The position numbers and the translations under genes are program-made. Below are positions 23,268-36,043 of a DNA stretch of 64,000 nt, piece by piece (position 1 is the stretch's first letter; each line of letters starts with the position of its first letter). The notes under the pieces were generated by a model, which did no database searches, was not told where the DNA came from, and saw only the letters and a program-made list of their open reading frames with translations. Source of the DNA: Uloborus plumipes (taxonomy: Eukaryota; Arthropoda; Arachnida; Araneae; Uloboridae); NCBI GenBank assembly GCA_038373865.1, contig JAXGGA010002392.1, forward strand, positions 1 to 64,000, written 5' to 3'.

Positions 23268-23925
23268 TAGAGGGTGTTCAAAAATGATCGGTGTATTTGA
23301 AAACTCTATGGAAACTAAACGGGCAGCGATAGAAATGCACCGTTTGTTGCAAAATGCTTGGGAGAACAGTATATTTTTAGGCAAACAAACTTTCGAAATT
23401 CGTTGCAATGTTCCACAACAGATGGCGCTGCAGTCAATCTGGAAATATCTAAAGTACGGTATTTTCTTTTTACAGCATGCGCTGCAATAATATGGCGCAG
23501 CCTCAGAACGAAGTTACCAGAAACCAATTTAAACGTCTCAAGCGCTATGACTTCACATGCAAAAGAAATGTACTGCTCCACTTGTTCAATTGCTTTGGAT
23601 TGTGGCGGCGCACCTGGTCTTTCAAGTGCCTGCACAAAAAGAAGTCACGGGGGTTCATGTCTCGTGAATAGGGGGCTCAATCTCCGCCGCTTCCTGTGCG
23701 TGTTGGGCTCACGGAGTGGTGAACTCACAGAATGTGTTTTCTTCGAAACCTTTTTAATCATTTGCAGCTCCATCTGTTGTGAAAGATAGTGACTAATTTC
23801 GAAAGTTTGTCCTCCGGAAAATTTACTGTTCGCCCAAGCAACAAACGGTGCATTTCTATAGCTTCCAGTTCAGTTTTTATTGATTTTTCACATATACCGG
23901 CCATTTTTGACACCATGTTTTTGCA
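23268..23925. mobile_element. Foldback element, GGTGTTCAAAAATG family
   Basis: The left arm begins near 23270 (GGGTGTTCAAAAATGATCGG). The right arm, read inverted from about 23925, begins GGTGTCAAAAATGGCCGG. Both arms share ATAGAAATGCACCGTTTG, ACAAACTTTCGAAATT and CACAACAGATGG(C/A)GCTGCA, each about 150-170 nt. The interior (about 23440-23765) has overlapping open frames on both strands, up to 143 codons, with no domain I recognise. It is probably a DNA transposon remnant or MITE. Confidence 0.68.
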
Positions 23926-23984
23926 TTACATCCATCAACTAACACGTCTGTGAGACGAGTTACCGCCCATAAGCCTGGGAGAAA

Positions 23985-24180
23985 GCAAAACTGAAGCAAT
24001 TACACCCACAACTTGGCTGGTAAGTTAAATTCATTTTATCTACCACTTTGTTAGCAATCTTAGCTACAATAAGAGGATCTTTGCCTCCAACGCGGCTAGA
24101 GGTTATTCCTGTCTGAAGAGTCTTACAGTCTTAGATTGTCAGGGCCGAACTGTGGGTGTAATTGCTTCAACTTGGACTTC
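23985..24180. repeat. Short inverted repeat
   Basis: GAAGCAATTACACCCACA near 23994-24011 recurs inverted near 24148-24165 (TGTGGGTGTAATTGCTTC). It extends imperfectly outward through AGCAAAACTG / ACTTCTGTTTTGG. The ~120 bp between the arms shows nothing recognisable. It may be a small MITE. Confidence 0.55.
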
Positions 24181-27100
24181 TGTTTTGGCCCTTACATAAA
24201 GGAGTTATTTAGGTTTAACATCATAATGATTTCAAGCATAGAAAACTTTTGAAGAATGTACAATTTAATGAAATTCATAAAAACCAATTTTACGAACTGT
24301 GGTAAATGAAATTTACAACACAAAACATTAATCCACTGCAATAAGCAATGGTAAATAACACAAACATTATTTTATATATAAACAATTTTTCCTCGAGACC
24401 AAGAAGTTATTGCAATACTTCAGAAAAGTTCGGCATTCCATTTGCAGAAAATAAATTTCGTCAATATATCCGACATTTCTCGTGATATTTCGTCGTCTCG
24501 CTTCCAAAATGTGCTCATATAAATTATTTATCAGCTGAGAAATAGTGTTTTGCCGATCTCCTTGAGTTAAATCTATTAGTGCTCTCTGAACTCCTTGAAA
24601 GGATTGCTGCAATTATCCTGTCATTCAGTATTTGATAGATTTCCAGCGTTTTAAATTCGATTATTTTTCCATACATTTTATTCTCTGCTCTTTTTTTTTT
24701 CATTTATAGCATTCGATTTAGAGTAATTAATGTTGTGTTCAGAAGAAAATATATTAGGGATCTAATATTATTCTTCACATTTATGAATTGTGTAATCAAA
24801 CTATAGTAGTAAAAGTAGGGGGTAGAAGGTTAATAAAAAAAAAGGGAATTAAATTTAGAAATTTTGCGTCATCTCCATGGTAACCGTACGAAACAAAACA
24901 GCTCCACTCTTTTTTATGCACTGCTGTTGTGGCAAATCATTTATTTTATGTTTATCGAAATAGGCTTACGCTCTCATTTATATCCTCCTGTCTCAGTTAT
25001 TTCTCAACGTTTTCTAACAAATTTAGTCATACATTAATACAACAATTATTTCCAAGAAAATGTTGTGCTTTATTGACGTTGATTTTTCAATAGAATAATA
25101 GGTTAAGCATAAAACAATTTTAACCGTTTGCATCTAACCTATTGTTGCAAAAGTTAAGTGGGGAAACAGTCCATTGCGCTATAACTATGACAAACATCAG
25201 GGGAAACGTGCAGAGAGTGGAAATTAATATTCCTTTGAGCCGCCAGCTCTCCTTACACAAGGTATAGTTCAAGTTAAGCGCAGAGAAAAATGTTGTGAAC
25301 ATAATTTAGTCTCATTTTTTTGAGTAATGTAGTTGTGTAAATTAATTTTATTAAGCTTTTACGGCCTTTGATTTAAAGTGATTATTGATATTGTCTGCAG
25401 AGAAAAATATTACGTAATCAGAACATTCTTTCACTTGACGAATCATGAAAATTTCATTTCATTCAATTTTTATGGCATTTGATTACAAGGAATTAATGTT
25501 TTGTACAAAGAAGCGGCTATGTACTTAGTATAATATTTTATTTATATAAATATGTAGATTTATTTACTCATTTTGTTTAGGCATTTAATATAAAGCAATT
25601 GATTCATATTTAAATGTTTGGCACTCAGTATAATCTTTCACTTTTATGAATTATGGGGATTATATTTTTTCAGTTCTTATGGTACTGGATTTGACTTAAA
25701 TTGATAGATTAACATAGGTATTAGATATAATCTTTCACTTTTATAAATTATGCAAATTTCAAAATCATATCTTCTAAAGTAATTACTATTATTAGCAAAT
25801 GAATCGTGTTTATCAGTTTTGCATGCAAATGATTAAAACCAATCTATGAAAATGAAACAAGTAAACACGTATAAATTGAGCTAACATCACTCATTCAAAG
25901 AAATTTTTAATCAACTAACATTTGAACAACGTTATAAATTTAAAAAGGAGAAAAAGAACTAATTATTTGAAAAGTGCTTTACTTTGAAATGAGCTAACAA
26001 AAGTCACAGCAATATTGATTTTTCAAAAAACAAGTAATTAATTAAAAGAAAATATTTCGTTTGATACCATATGCATCATACTTACTGTAAGCTGTTCATA
26101 ATTATCCAGCTTACATTTTAATAACTATCCATTCAGAGGTTAGAAAACGCAGGTAGAAGATTTACAAAATTAATTTCACTTCCACACTAAAAAGAAGATT
26201 TTTGTCTCATTGATGTTGGTAGGATGTTTAATTTGTTTTTACTTAATAGAGTTCTTCCAAACCTTATGATACCAGCTGCTGATAATAATTACTGTTTTCA
26301 GAAATAGTTTCCTTCGCTCTAAAAGAAACTGATTACTAATGAACAGATTTTTTTTGGGGGGGGTGAAATATCAATCTTTTTAAATGAAAACAGTATAAAT
26401 CTTGCTTGCTTAATGCGTTATCGTTAAAACTCGACTCCTCGGTAAAACTCGATTATTGGTTTTTTCTCTCATTGTTAATGTCTCAGGTGTATTAATAGTA
26501 TACACTGAAAGTTCCCAGACTCATTGGAAATATTTTTGGAATGCTTTAGCTCAAAAAAACGGATCTAGTTGCCTTAATACTCACTTAAATGTGTCTCGTA
26601 CGTTCTCTGTTAAAAAGAAAGTACATTGCATTGTGGTTTAAGTGTGTCCCGCTCAGGATATGAGTTAAATTTAAATTTGAGGACACGTTTGGAAACACGT
26701 TATGGAATACACAGATTGCGAAAATATCTATGTCCCCTTGTAAAATCATTGCTGTGTTCCCTACCTCTCAAGTTTTTTGCAAAAATCATGGAGGAAATGG
26801 AAGAAATGGCGTTTTGGGGAGAAATATTGCTTCAATGTTGGCAGAACTTCTGTAGGATTTATTTGACCACACTTTTTGAGTTGTTCACGTCTTCCCTGCT
26901 GCTTAGAAATACTTATAAGACATTGTTAAAGCTGCCATGGTGTTTCTCAGAAACAGTGATCTTAATAACTGTGCGTTTGAATGGTAGTTAAAAATCCTCG
27001 CCTTAACTTTTGCTTCAATATATTTTGGTAATTTCCTTCTAAAGATTTGAAAAACCACCTCTATTCAAAGCTTTCATAGAGTTCTTCATTAATACAAGCG

Positions 27101-30100
27101 CAACGAGCATGGGTGGAAGCGGAAATGGTTAGATCTGTTAGAGGCTCCTTTTGAGCATTCCTCGCCCTGTAATTTAAATTTCATGAAGTACTAAGGTATT
27201 TCATATGAAGTGAGATTTTCTGTAGCAGCAAGGGGTCAAAAATTAAAGGCGATTAGTTCCATGAGAAGAGGCTCTATCTGCCGGCGTAAATAGAGCATTA
27301 GTGAGATTTCAGTTCTTCAGTTGGCTGTGTCTTGAAAACGAGAGCTAATTTTAACTGTTTAGCAATATTACGGAAACAACTATTTTTGAACCAGATACAT
27401 ATTTAGTGTTGGATACCGTAATAGCTACCCAACACCATAGTTCAACCAATACCATAGACTGAAAGCGTCTGACATCAACCAAGCTGTGCATCTGAAGCCT
27501 AGACAACAATTTTTTTCAACGCGATTTTCCTACACATACTACTACACTTGCAGTTTTGAACCATAATGTCATATACATCAGTTCCCCTTTATTAGAAACC
27601 TTACCTGGAGCGGTGTTTGAAGCTTATCAAGCGGAATGCCACAGGCCTCAATGTTCTTAGTACTTATGGGAAAAATCAAATTTATGTCTTATCTTTAATA
27701 TCGCATTTTATTTTCTGACTTTCATACATACCTCTGTCAACAGTCACCAGGGTAAACTTTTTCCGATTCCCCCTCGTAAATCTACTCTAACCGAGCCCTC
27801 CAATTTTTAAAAGAGCTTTGAAACAGGGAAATAAAACTGTAATACTTTGAACACTCTCTCATCATGCCTGAATTAAGTGTAGTTGTGATTTCGGAAACAT
27901 GACATACCTCTCCAAAACAAGTAAAATGAATCAATTTAAATGCGCACTTAACGAGAAAGCTGGCTGTCTAGCAAAAGACTATTGCAACCTACCAGCTTCA
28001 GCATTTATTGAACTTGCCTACTTTGATATGTTCTCTAAAATGAAAAATATAAATAGGAGGATTTCGCTGCTGCTCCACTCATGATTGGTACAGGACTAGT
28101 AAGCCGGCACAGTCGGCAAAGTCACTGGAAGTTCGAGGAAGAAAGAACATTCGCTGTTTCTTTCATGTAACAGAAAAACATACTTATTTTTCACACCTTG
28201 CACATGATCACCTTGCATACAGTCAGATAAAATAAGTGTAAAATCCTACTTTCTTTGCCCAACATGCCAACAGCACCAAGCTTCAGCTGAGCATATTTTA
28301 AGCTTATTGGGACTTCTTGGAGGAAAATTTATACTTCTCTCCTCCTTGTTTCCTACATTATATTTTTCAACGAATTTATGGATCTGGTCTGACGCCGTCG
28401 GACCATCGGAGATAAGAAACAACAACAAGCGTGCACTTGAAGAAAAATTTAAGACTGCTTTGTGGCAACTTACATTTGAAATTATCGAGCCCCTTCCCCT
28501 GTTTAAACATAGTGATACAAAGTATGAGACAAGAAATGAACAAATTGTAAGCGAAGCGCATTCTATAACATTGCGGCTAAGCCCTTTAGTCCTTTTCGGG
28601 TTCAGCATGAAGAAATGCTTGTAAATCAATTATCAAAACTTAAAATAAACATAAATCGCAGACTTGTGTTATTAATTATCTGTTCTTAAGCGTTATTTAA
28701 AAATGGATTTTTTTTCTCTCATTTTTACTCCTTCCCTATCTTTTGTTGAATTTTAAATGACTCGAAGAAGAAATATGGCATTAAACAATATTTGTTTACC
28801 GCAGTTATTTAATGACTTTGATTGAAGCATTAAGGTATCATTAAGGGATTTGAAATCAGAATTCTGTTCGCCAATTTCGCTGCTTTAGTTCTTTACTTCA
28901 GATCATTAGTTCAGTTTATTACTTTTAAATTGCTATTTTAATCATAAAACCACTGTCATTTATCTCTCGTCGTGCTTTTACGTTACCAGCTCGTCCTTTT
29001 GCTTTACATAGTCTTTATTTAATATTTAATGAGGTTGTTGTTTATTTCTTTATTTTTTTCAAATATTGAATGTTCTGTATTGAACGAAATATTGACATTA
29101 CATTACACTGTAAAAATAATTCCGAAACGTTCCTAGAAAATAGTGGGCAAACTAATGAGCTTAATTTCTGCCAGAAATAAAAAAGATTCCCACTAATAAT
29201 CAGTATTTTGAAACGCTCTGAAATTGCTCTGGGGTCTATATGAATAACTCAGAAATCTTGCCAGTAAAATCCGGGGCTTTTTTACTAAGCGAAACTGTAC
29301 CCTTCCAGGAAAGATTAAGTACGTTCGTATTAATAACTTTGCATCATCCTTTATTACCATCAAAATTACTAAAGTATTTCAGAAAATACGGCCAAAGCAG
29401 AATTGCACGCAAATGTCGACCAGCTAAACTGCCTGCAAAGCTATTGTATCCAGAAATTGTAGTTCTCCCCCGCCAGGGACTCAATCAAACTAGACAAGCC
29501 TGAGTTTATTTTGAAACTGGTGGTTAAAAATATTTCCCACTGCAGTGAAAAGTCTGCATTTTGAAGGAATTCAGAAAACGTTCAGGCAAATACACTTTAT
29601 TATCACAACGAGCTGGTGAAATCCATGAGATCCCGAAACACCAGGGCTAATTCTGTGACGCTTTCTTACCGTGCACAGATGACAAGAATGACAAAAAAAA
29701 AAAAAAAAAAGGAAAAAAACAAATCCACGGTAGCATTAATATCATTGTTATTCAAAACAGTCTCCAAAGGCTACAAATATGTTTGATTCTTGATTGATTA
29801 AAAGCAGAAGAACATTTCGTTTCTGCTTCTACACAATACGATTAAATTCGAAGATTTCGAAAAACAATTCTTTAATTATATTTTTGATCCAGTAACGGAC
29901 TTATTTTGTGAGATGCATCATATGAGAAGTAACCAAACTTACTTTCCCTTCCAGGAACGTGCTAAAAATAACTTTTGACAATAGTTGACTCACAACAGGA
30001 AAAAATTAGGAAAATATGAGGAACACTTACGTATTCATTTATTAATTAGCTCATTTTCATACCGTCAATCAATATTTAACTTATTTATTTATTCATTTAC

Positions 30101-31348
30101 TTATTTTCTTATTTATTCACTATTTTAATCATTCATTTTTTTCATACACTAATTTACGCATTTATTTATTCGCTTATTGTTTCAATGTCTATTCAATTAG
30201 TCATGCATTCTATCGTTTACTCATTTGTTTAATCAAGGTTATTTTTATGAACAAATAAAAAATATTTCATAGAAAAGTACTTCGCCATGTTGATTGCCCA
30301 TGAAAGTTGATTCTCATGAAACAAAAAGGGAAAAGGTATCGCCCTTTCTTTGAAGGTGCAAAATTACTGCTAAAAATATAAAATAATTCTTAAATGCAAG
30401 TTTTAATATAAAATGCATTCTTTTTTTATTCACCATAATCTTCAGAAGAAATTTCAAACTTGTTCATTTTTTTTAAAGTAAGTTATCTTAACTACTTCAC
30501 TTTGCCTCCCCCCCTCCCCCTCCCCACCCGCACACGGCACAACTATGTTTAAATACAGATTCTGCTATTGAAGTTGAAGTTGTTTTGGTTCTTCTGAAGA
30601 CGTTTTCACAAAACCTCATTTATTCAAAACTATATAAGAATTACTTTCACCACTTTCATTTCAAACAACTATATAGGAGCTTGAATTTTTAAACACACAA
30701 CAGCAAACACGCTAAAACTTATGCTTTGAAACTTTATAAACAGTACCATTTGTTGAAAGCAATTAATAAGGCTTTACTTATCTCATTATTTACGAATTAC
30801 TCTTACAGAAACTTTTCGCAGAAATAAACTCTGTGATAAAGCAAATACTCCCCGAAAAGCAAATAATTCTAAACATTATTCTCCGTTTAATCTTCGTCTC
30901 TTTTCATCCAAGATTGATCATAATAACACATTTCTGCTTTCTTTCTTTTAATTCATATCATCTTACATGACATTCAATTCAGAACTTTGATGAAGCTAAC
31001 ATTGATAGAAGGGATCTGTCTGAAACCAACACTTGTATTTTTACTTGTTCCTTTTTACTTCTTCGTCCTAAAGAGAAGCAAAACAGGTGTCAAACGAATG
31101 CGTATGCACACCATTAGCTGCTAATGGTGCAATCGCTCAGGCTGAGTTATGATCATCCATATCTTCTTGTTTTTTGTGGTGCTTTAGGGTATTTCTCCTC
31201 TGCTATCATCTTTCTTAGGGTACTTCAATAAAAACGTTTTTGGAGCAGAGTCTTTTAGCACAATTCATTGAGTCCAAAGTGCTAATTCTAAGTTAAAGAA
31301 ACTCTTCTTGTTAAGTTTTTATTGTAAAGGTAAAAATAAGAACAAAAC
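24181..31348. other. ~7 kb AT-rich region without a supported gene
   Basis: Several short open frames exist (minus 24367-24612; plus 26626-26991; plus 28307-28624 with an overlapping minus frame 28246-28629; plus 29240-29503). None shows a domain, a convincing splice pattern or homology I recognise. The best candidate is plus 28307-28624 (105 codons with an acidic/basic helical middle). A CACTGTAAAAATAATTCCG word at about 29106 resembles one at 36800-36820. A pure A-run lies near 29694-29710, and TTTATTTA-type simple sequence near 30070-30190. This could be intergenic DNA or a long intron. Confidence 0.5.
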
Positions 31349-31577
31349 TTAACCCATTAATGCCTGACATTTTTTTTCCAAAGATACTTTGTGTACTGGT
31401 TACACGGCTACAGAACACACTTTACAGTGGTTATGTGCTGCAAACTGTTAATAGTGAATTGAAACAATACCAAAGTAATAATTGAACGCTGTTATTTGGT
31501 TGAAATGTTTATTTTTTGTCAATTCAGACACTTTTTGGCCCGTCCCTAAAAAGGGACGCAAGCCATTAATGAGTTAA
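31349..31577 (+). mobile_element. piggyBac-like MITE, internally deleted copy
   Basis: TTAA flanks both edges. The ends are CCCATTAATGCCTGAC and the inverse of CTCATTAATGGC, with the hairpin word GTCCCTAAAAAGGGAC just inside the right end. At ~229 bp it keeps both termini of the ~515 bp copies at 18383 and 34103 but lacks the middle. Confidence 0.82.
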
Positions 31578-31603
31578 TTGTATATCCAGGAAACCACATG
31601 AGT

Positions 31604-32945
31604 ATTTATTTATTTATTTATTTAAACCCCACTAGTCACCACCGTACCTACCCTGATGAGGGTTTAGCCGGATGTGGTGGCTGGGAGGAATGAACAAAAC
31701 AAATTACATGGAAACAATAATAATAAAAGGAAAAACAATTTTGATATATACATAAAAAGACAATAATATAACATTTGAAGTTTTAGGCAGGATATTTGAA
31801 GTCTTCTATTTGAGTGCTGAGTAAAAACATTATTTTATGAAGATTCTTGCGAGTAGCTGGATGATGAAGAATATGAGCTATATTTTTGGATACAGGAAGG
31901 TTGGAATTATATATGCAGTGGAAAGAGCTAGTTAATGGACAATTGAATAAGTAATGTTCAGGAGTTCCAAGTTGGCTGCAAACACATAATGGTGAGCTTA
32001 TTATTTTGAATCTGTGCAGATATGAAGGAAATGGACCATGTGCACTGAGAAATTGTACTTCCATAGGATGTTTGCATCGTGGTTTTAGCTTGACATTTGG
32101 TAGGATTTCGTGAACTCTCCGACCGGTTTCTGCAGTGTCCCAGATTTCCTGCCAATTTTGAAGAAGATTAGACCAAAGGTGATGTTTGAGGAAAGATTTT
32201 GGTAGAGGAATTTTGAATACTAATGAATGTGCTGGGTTCATTGCTGCAGTTTTAGCTAAAAAGTCGGCTCGTTCATTGCCAAAGTGTCCCTTATGGGCTC
32301 TAACCCAGGATAGATTTATGTTTGGATGTTCTCTGCAGAGGGATTGGATGTCTCTGACTAACTTTGAAGAATGCATTGGGTCCTTGATTGCTTTAAGCGA
32401 AGATAAACTATCAGAGAAGATTGTAGTGTTGAAGGTAATGTTTTCTGATGCAATATAAAGTAAAGCGTGAAAGATTGAAAAAAGCTCCGCTTGAAATACT
32501 GAATTATACGCTGTAAGTTTGGCTGACCAATCGTAGACAACCTTATTGTTGGAGATGTGAGTAAAAGCTGAGCCGGTTCCATCACATATTTTCGATCCGT
32601 CTGTGAAAATCCCAGTGTGCAGTGTTAAAATATTCGATTCTTCCAAACTAATATTCAGAGTAGCGCACTGTATTAAAGGATGTTCAGTCCATTTTTGGCT
32701 TGCTGCTTCAAAGTCATTGGATGAATTGACATTATTAAGGGATACTTCTGCTGTAGTTTTCCTTATGAAGACATTTCCTAAAGTTGATTTTAGATTAACT
32801 GTAAGAGCAATGGGGGGAATTCCCGCAAGGACATGTAAGGTGGTATGAGCAACCACATGAGTAGTGTAAAAAAGGACAAAGTTTAAATAGTTAGCCAACG
32901 AAAGAGCATCTTGATACATATTTTTGAGGAAAAAATTATTTACGC
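31604..32945 (-). mobile_element. 5'-truncated non-LTR retrotransposon
   Basis: On the minus strand the 3' end is an (AAAT)n tail at about 31604-31624, preceded by a 3' UTR with CATCAGGGTAGGTACGG. Upstream is an open frame with RNase H (separate entry). The element stops abruptly near 32945, leaving no reverse transcriptase core or endonuclease, as expected for 5' truncation during target-primed reverse transcription. An RNase H domain and a terminal Cys-His motif point to the I/R1/Jockey-type LINE group. A second, far more decayed relative is at 49690-50790. Confidence 0.8.
31783..32919 (-). CDS. Non-LTR retrotransposon polyprotein C-terminus (RNase H), partial
   Basis: The frame has 378 codons without a stop and is the C-terminal part of a LINE ORF2. 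RNase H degrades the RNA strand of RNA/DNA hybrids during retrotransposition. The family's acidic residues are visible: D107 (FTDGSK), E145 (QAEL), D170 (FSDS) and D219 (NERADF), with H209 just before the last. A Cys-Cys-His-Cys cluster (C312, C314, H322, C327) near the end matches the terminal knuckle of such ORF2 proteins. The apparent ATG is only the first in-frame methionine of a truncated frame, not the native start. Nothing upstream encodes reverse transcriptase, so the copy is not autonomous. The catalytic residues and unbroken frame suggest a fairly young insertion. Confidence 0.85.
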   Translation of the reverse strand: MYQDALSLANYLNFVLFYTTHVVAHTTLHVLAGIPPIALTVNLKSTLGNVFIRKTTAEVSLNNVNSSNDFEAASQKWTEHPLIQCATLNISLEESNILTLHTGIFTDGSKICDGTGSAFTHISNNKVVYDWSAKLTAYNSVFQAELFSIFHALLYIASENITFNTTIFSDSLSSLKAIKDPMHSSKLVRDIQSLCREHPNINLSWVRAHKGHFGNERADFLAKTAAMNPAHSLVFKIPLPKSFLKHHLWSNLLQNWQEIWDTAETGRRVHEILPNVKLKPRCKHPMEVQFLSAHGPFPSYLHRFKIISSPLCVCSQLGTPEHYLFNCPLTSSFHCIYNSNLPVSKNIAHILHHPATRKNLHKIMFLLSTQIEDFKYPA

Positions 32946-34102
32946 TTGCCGTTCGTTATCAATATATCTACTTATATTAAAAACTGAGTATCTATCTACC
33001 TTTCTTTCTATCTATGTCCAACTTCTTTACGCGAAACGCCAATGAACTGAAAGTCGAACTAGGTACCGATATAATCGAAATTTTTCAGTCTTCATTAGTT
33101 TTAATTTACATAATTGTACGATTTTAATTAACGAAGATACCAATTAATAAGTTTTTTTTTTTTCGACTTATTTCCTCCTCCGGAGTGACTGTGAATTCTG
33201 TTGAAACAAGAGAGTTATCTCTAATGGCTATTGAAAAAATATGTATCAAATGTTCTATATATTGGTGTAAAACCAATGAGCACTAATTTGAACATTAATT
33301 TGAATTCAGGACGTCGAAAATCAAATTAATTAATTATTTATTTATTTATTTTTCGATTTGATTTTCCTTTCTTCGTATTTCCCGTATTTTTTCCCCAACA
33401 GAAATCAAATAAGAAACCTTGTTTAAAAAACAAGAAGTAAAATAGCTGACCAAAATGTTTTTTTTAAACAAAATAAAATAAAATATTCGCAATTACTGCC
33501 CTTTACCTTCTCACGGCATTATTACTAACATTTTACTTTTTACCAGATTTATAATCTTTCCCATTGTGCAAAAATCCTATAAAATAAATACGAGCAGAAT
33601 ATTTATTTTTAGCAGCATTTGCACGCGAAGTCTAAAATAAATCAGCAAACATTTGCATTGTATCTTATTACTTATGATACATATCATAAATTTCCAAGGC
33701 ATCTGTTTTACAGAAATATGAATCTTATTTTAAGTCTAAAATCTTCAATTTATTCATTCCGCATTTTCTTAAAGCTTTCGTTTCGCCAAAGTTAAAAACA
33801 TAGCAATTCTATAATGCAAATTCAACGCATAAGTTTGTGTTTTCCTCTCGAAAATATTTCTGAAGCGGCATTACTTCTAGCCAGAATGAAAGGACAGTTT
33901 TTAAATTATTCTCCATAGTTACTGTTTAGAGAAGTATTTTTCAAATAAAAAATGAATTTTTGAAATACAATGCTTGCTTACTTTAGCTTTTGTTTGCTCT
34001 GAAATGCGAGAAGGCACTGATTTTCTATTTTGTAATATGAACATTTCGTATCAATGTTTAATGCTATTAAACATGCATTTTAGATAATATTAGCGAGAAA
34101 TA
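32946..34102. other. AT-rich DNA, no gene seen
   Basis: Short tetranucleotide runs occur (CTATCTAT-type near 32990-33015, TTTATTTATTTA near 33333-33350). No coding signal. Confidence 0.55.
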
Positions 34103-34619
34103 TTAACCCATTAATACCTGACTTTTTTTTCCAATATTTTGTATACTGGTTACAAACTACTAAATGGATAGGAAAAACAATAAAAAAAAAATATTATGTA
34201 AAATATAACTTTTTTATTAAGGAAAGAAAAATCGTCCCTTAAAAAAAAAGGATAGACCCCATAGGGTACATACTTTTTTTACTAATTTTTTTTCTGTCTA
34301 CCATATAATATTTTAAAAGACATTTTATAAGAAGAAATAAAATCAGCAATTAACATAAGCTGGGAAGCTGGGAATAACTTTGAAAACTTATCTTTTTTTC
34401 TTGAGATTGTGAACGATGTCCTTTTTGATAAAGATCATATTTAAACTACTACAGAACACATTTTAGAATGGCTATGTGCTGCAATTTGTTAATAACGAAT
34501 TGAAACATTACCCAGGTACTCATTGAACACTATTATTTGGTTGAAATGTTCATTTTATGGAAATTCAGACCCTTTTTTCGGCGGTCCCTATAAAGGGACG
34601 CTAGGCATTAATGGGTTAA
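34103..34619 (+). mobile_element. piggyBac-like MITE, copy 3 (~517 bp)
   Basis: TTAA lies at both edges. The ends are CCCATTAATACCTGAC and the inverse of CCCATTAATGCCTAG. The hairpin word GTCCCTATAAAGGGAC lies just inside the right end. It aligns along its length, inverted, with 18383-18894. It is non-coding; a 62-codon open frame over its right end is fortuitous. Confidence 0.85.
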
Positions 34620-35650
34620 ATTTTAAACCATTCCTTTTTCTTTTGAATAAACGTGTGATGTATATTCAACTGTCTGAAGATGACATAGGAAGGAGAGAGA
34701 ACAATTTTTAACAAATTTCTGCTGAACAAGATTTTTGAGTTGTATAGAGTAAAATCTGTACCTCAGAGCCAGACTAACGTAAGTCCAAAGATGGCGATTT
34801 TCACTTCTTATGTAGTATGTGCGATTGTACGTATGGTATGTGCTCACACAGAAAAATTTTGTACCTACATGCTATGAAGTAGGTATGTCTTTCACAGGCT
34901 CTTGCTCTAATTCACTTCTGCAAGAACAAAAGAAGAGTAATTTCTAATCCGAATTTATAGTTTTCCATTAATATGAAGTAATACAGAAAAAAAATAAGCA
35001 CTTGAATTGTATTCCGGAAGTTGATTAGAGATAACCATATCTTTTTTTAGCATAAAAAAAAGGTTTTTGATTTAATTCTCCGAAATGAAATTTTCTGAAA
35101 ATCGTAAAAAGATATTTATTAATGGTAGGAAAATCTGATTTTCTCCCGTCATGCATTAGTAATTTCATTTGAGCCAGATGTAATTATTTCTGGCAGACGA
35201 TCCCTTTCAAAATCGACTCATTACTATGATTCGTTAAACATTTCTTTTTGATGAGAATAGTCTCGAAAATGTTTTGTTTATTCGCATAAAATTATTTATT
35301 ACCATTGGGACAACGATTTTTTTTTATTTCATCATTTATTTCGCCAAAAAGACTCATTAGCATGAATATTTTCGTTTTCTTTTTTTTATCCTTTATCCTT
35401 TTGTTTGAGCATTAATACGAATGAGATACAAAAAAAATGATTATCTGTGGAAAACATACATTAAAATGGACGATTTTTTCGGTAATCAGATATGATCAAC
35501 TTTTCTTATTAACTTGGGGTGGGGGGGGGAGAGAATTGTAAACATCAATACATTTTTAACTCATTTCAGAGTATTCAATTAGAGAATAATATTTAGCTCA
35601 TTTTGTGTGTGTGTATATTTTAAATACTATAAAAATATCAACATTATTTC
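34620..35650. other. AT-rich DNA, no gene seen
   Basis: There is a G-run near 35517-35531 and a short TG run near 35605-35614. No supported features. Confidence 0.5.
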
Positions 35651-36043
35651 TAATCTATACATTTTTATAAATGGATTGTATGTTTGTATATATGTTCCTT
35701 ATACAAATCCACAGTTTTCGTCGGATTTTCATCAAACTTGGCACAGAGGTTCCTTAATGCGTTAGAATTCACATAGGCGGGGTTTTAAAATTAAAAAAAA
35801 TCCAAAAAGCTCAAATTCAAATTTTTTGTTTCAAAATGGGCATTTTCTTTCAATTTTGAACATATTGAGTAATAGAGGTAAGCCTTTAAGCAGAATTTAT
35901 CACAACTTGATGATATTTAACACATTTAAATATGAGTATTTTCCAACAAAGATTACGATTAACAATGAATTATCAATTTAAGGCTCAACTATTTCATTTA
36001 GTATGAAATAAGTTAAACATAATGCCATACCGGGCAGCGGTGG
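35651..36043 (-). repeat. Dispersed repeat with TTGCCCGGTATTG-type terminus, copy 2
   Basis: This is the reverse-orientation relative of 20092-20486. It carries GGATTTTCATCAAACTTGGC and GAATTCACATAGGCGGGG, and ends with CATACCGGGCAGCGG, the decayed inverse of the copy 1 terminus. Confidence 0.65.

Noticed and set aside
28246..28629. Overlapping 105-codon plus and 127-codon minus frames as a gene
   Set aside because: No domain, no splice context and both strands open; listed only as a weak candidate inside the 24-31 kb region.
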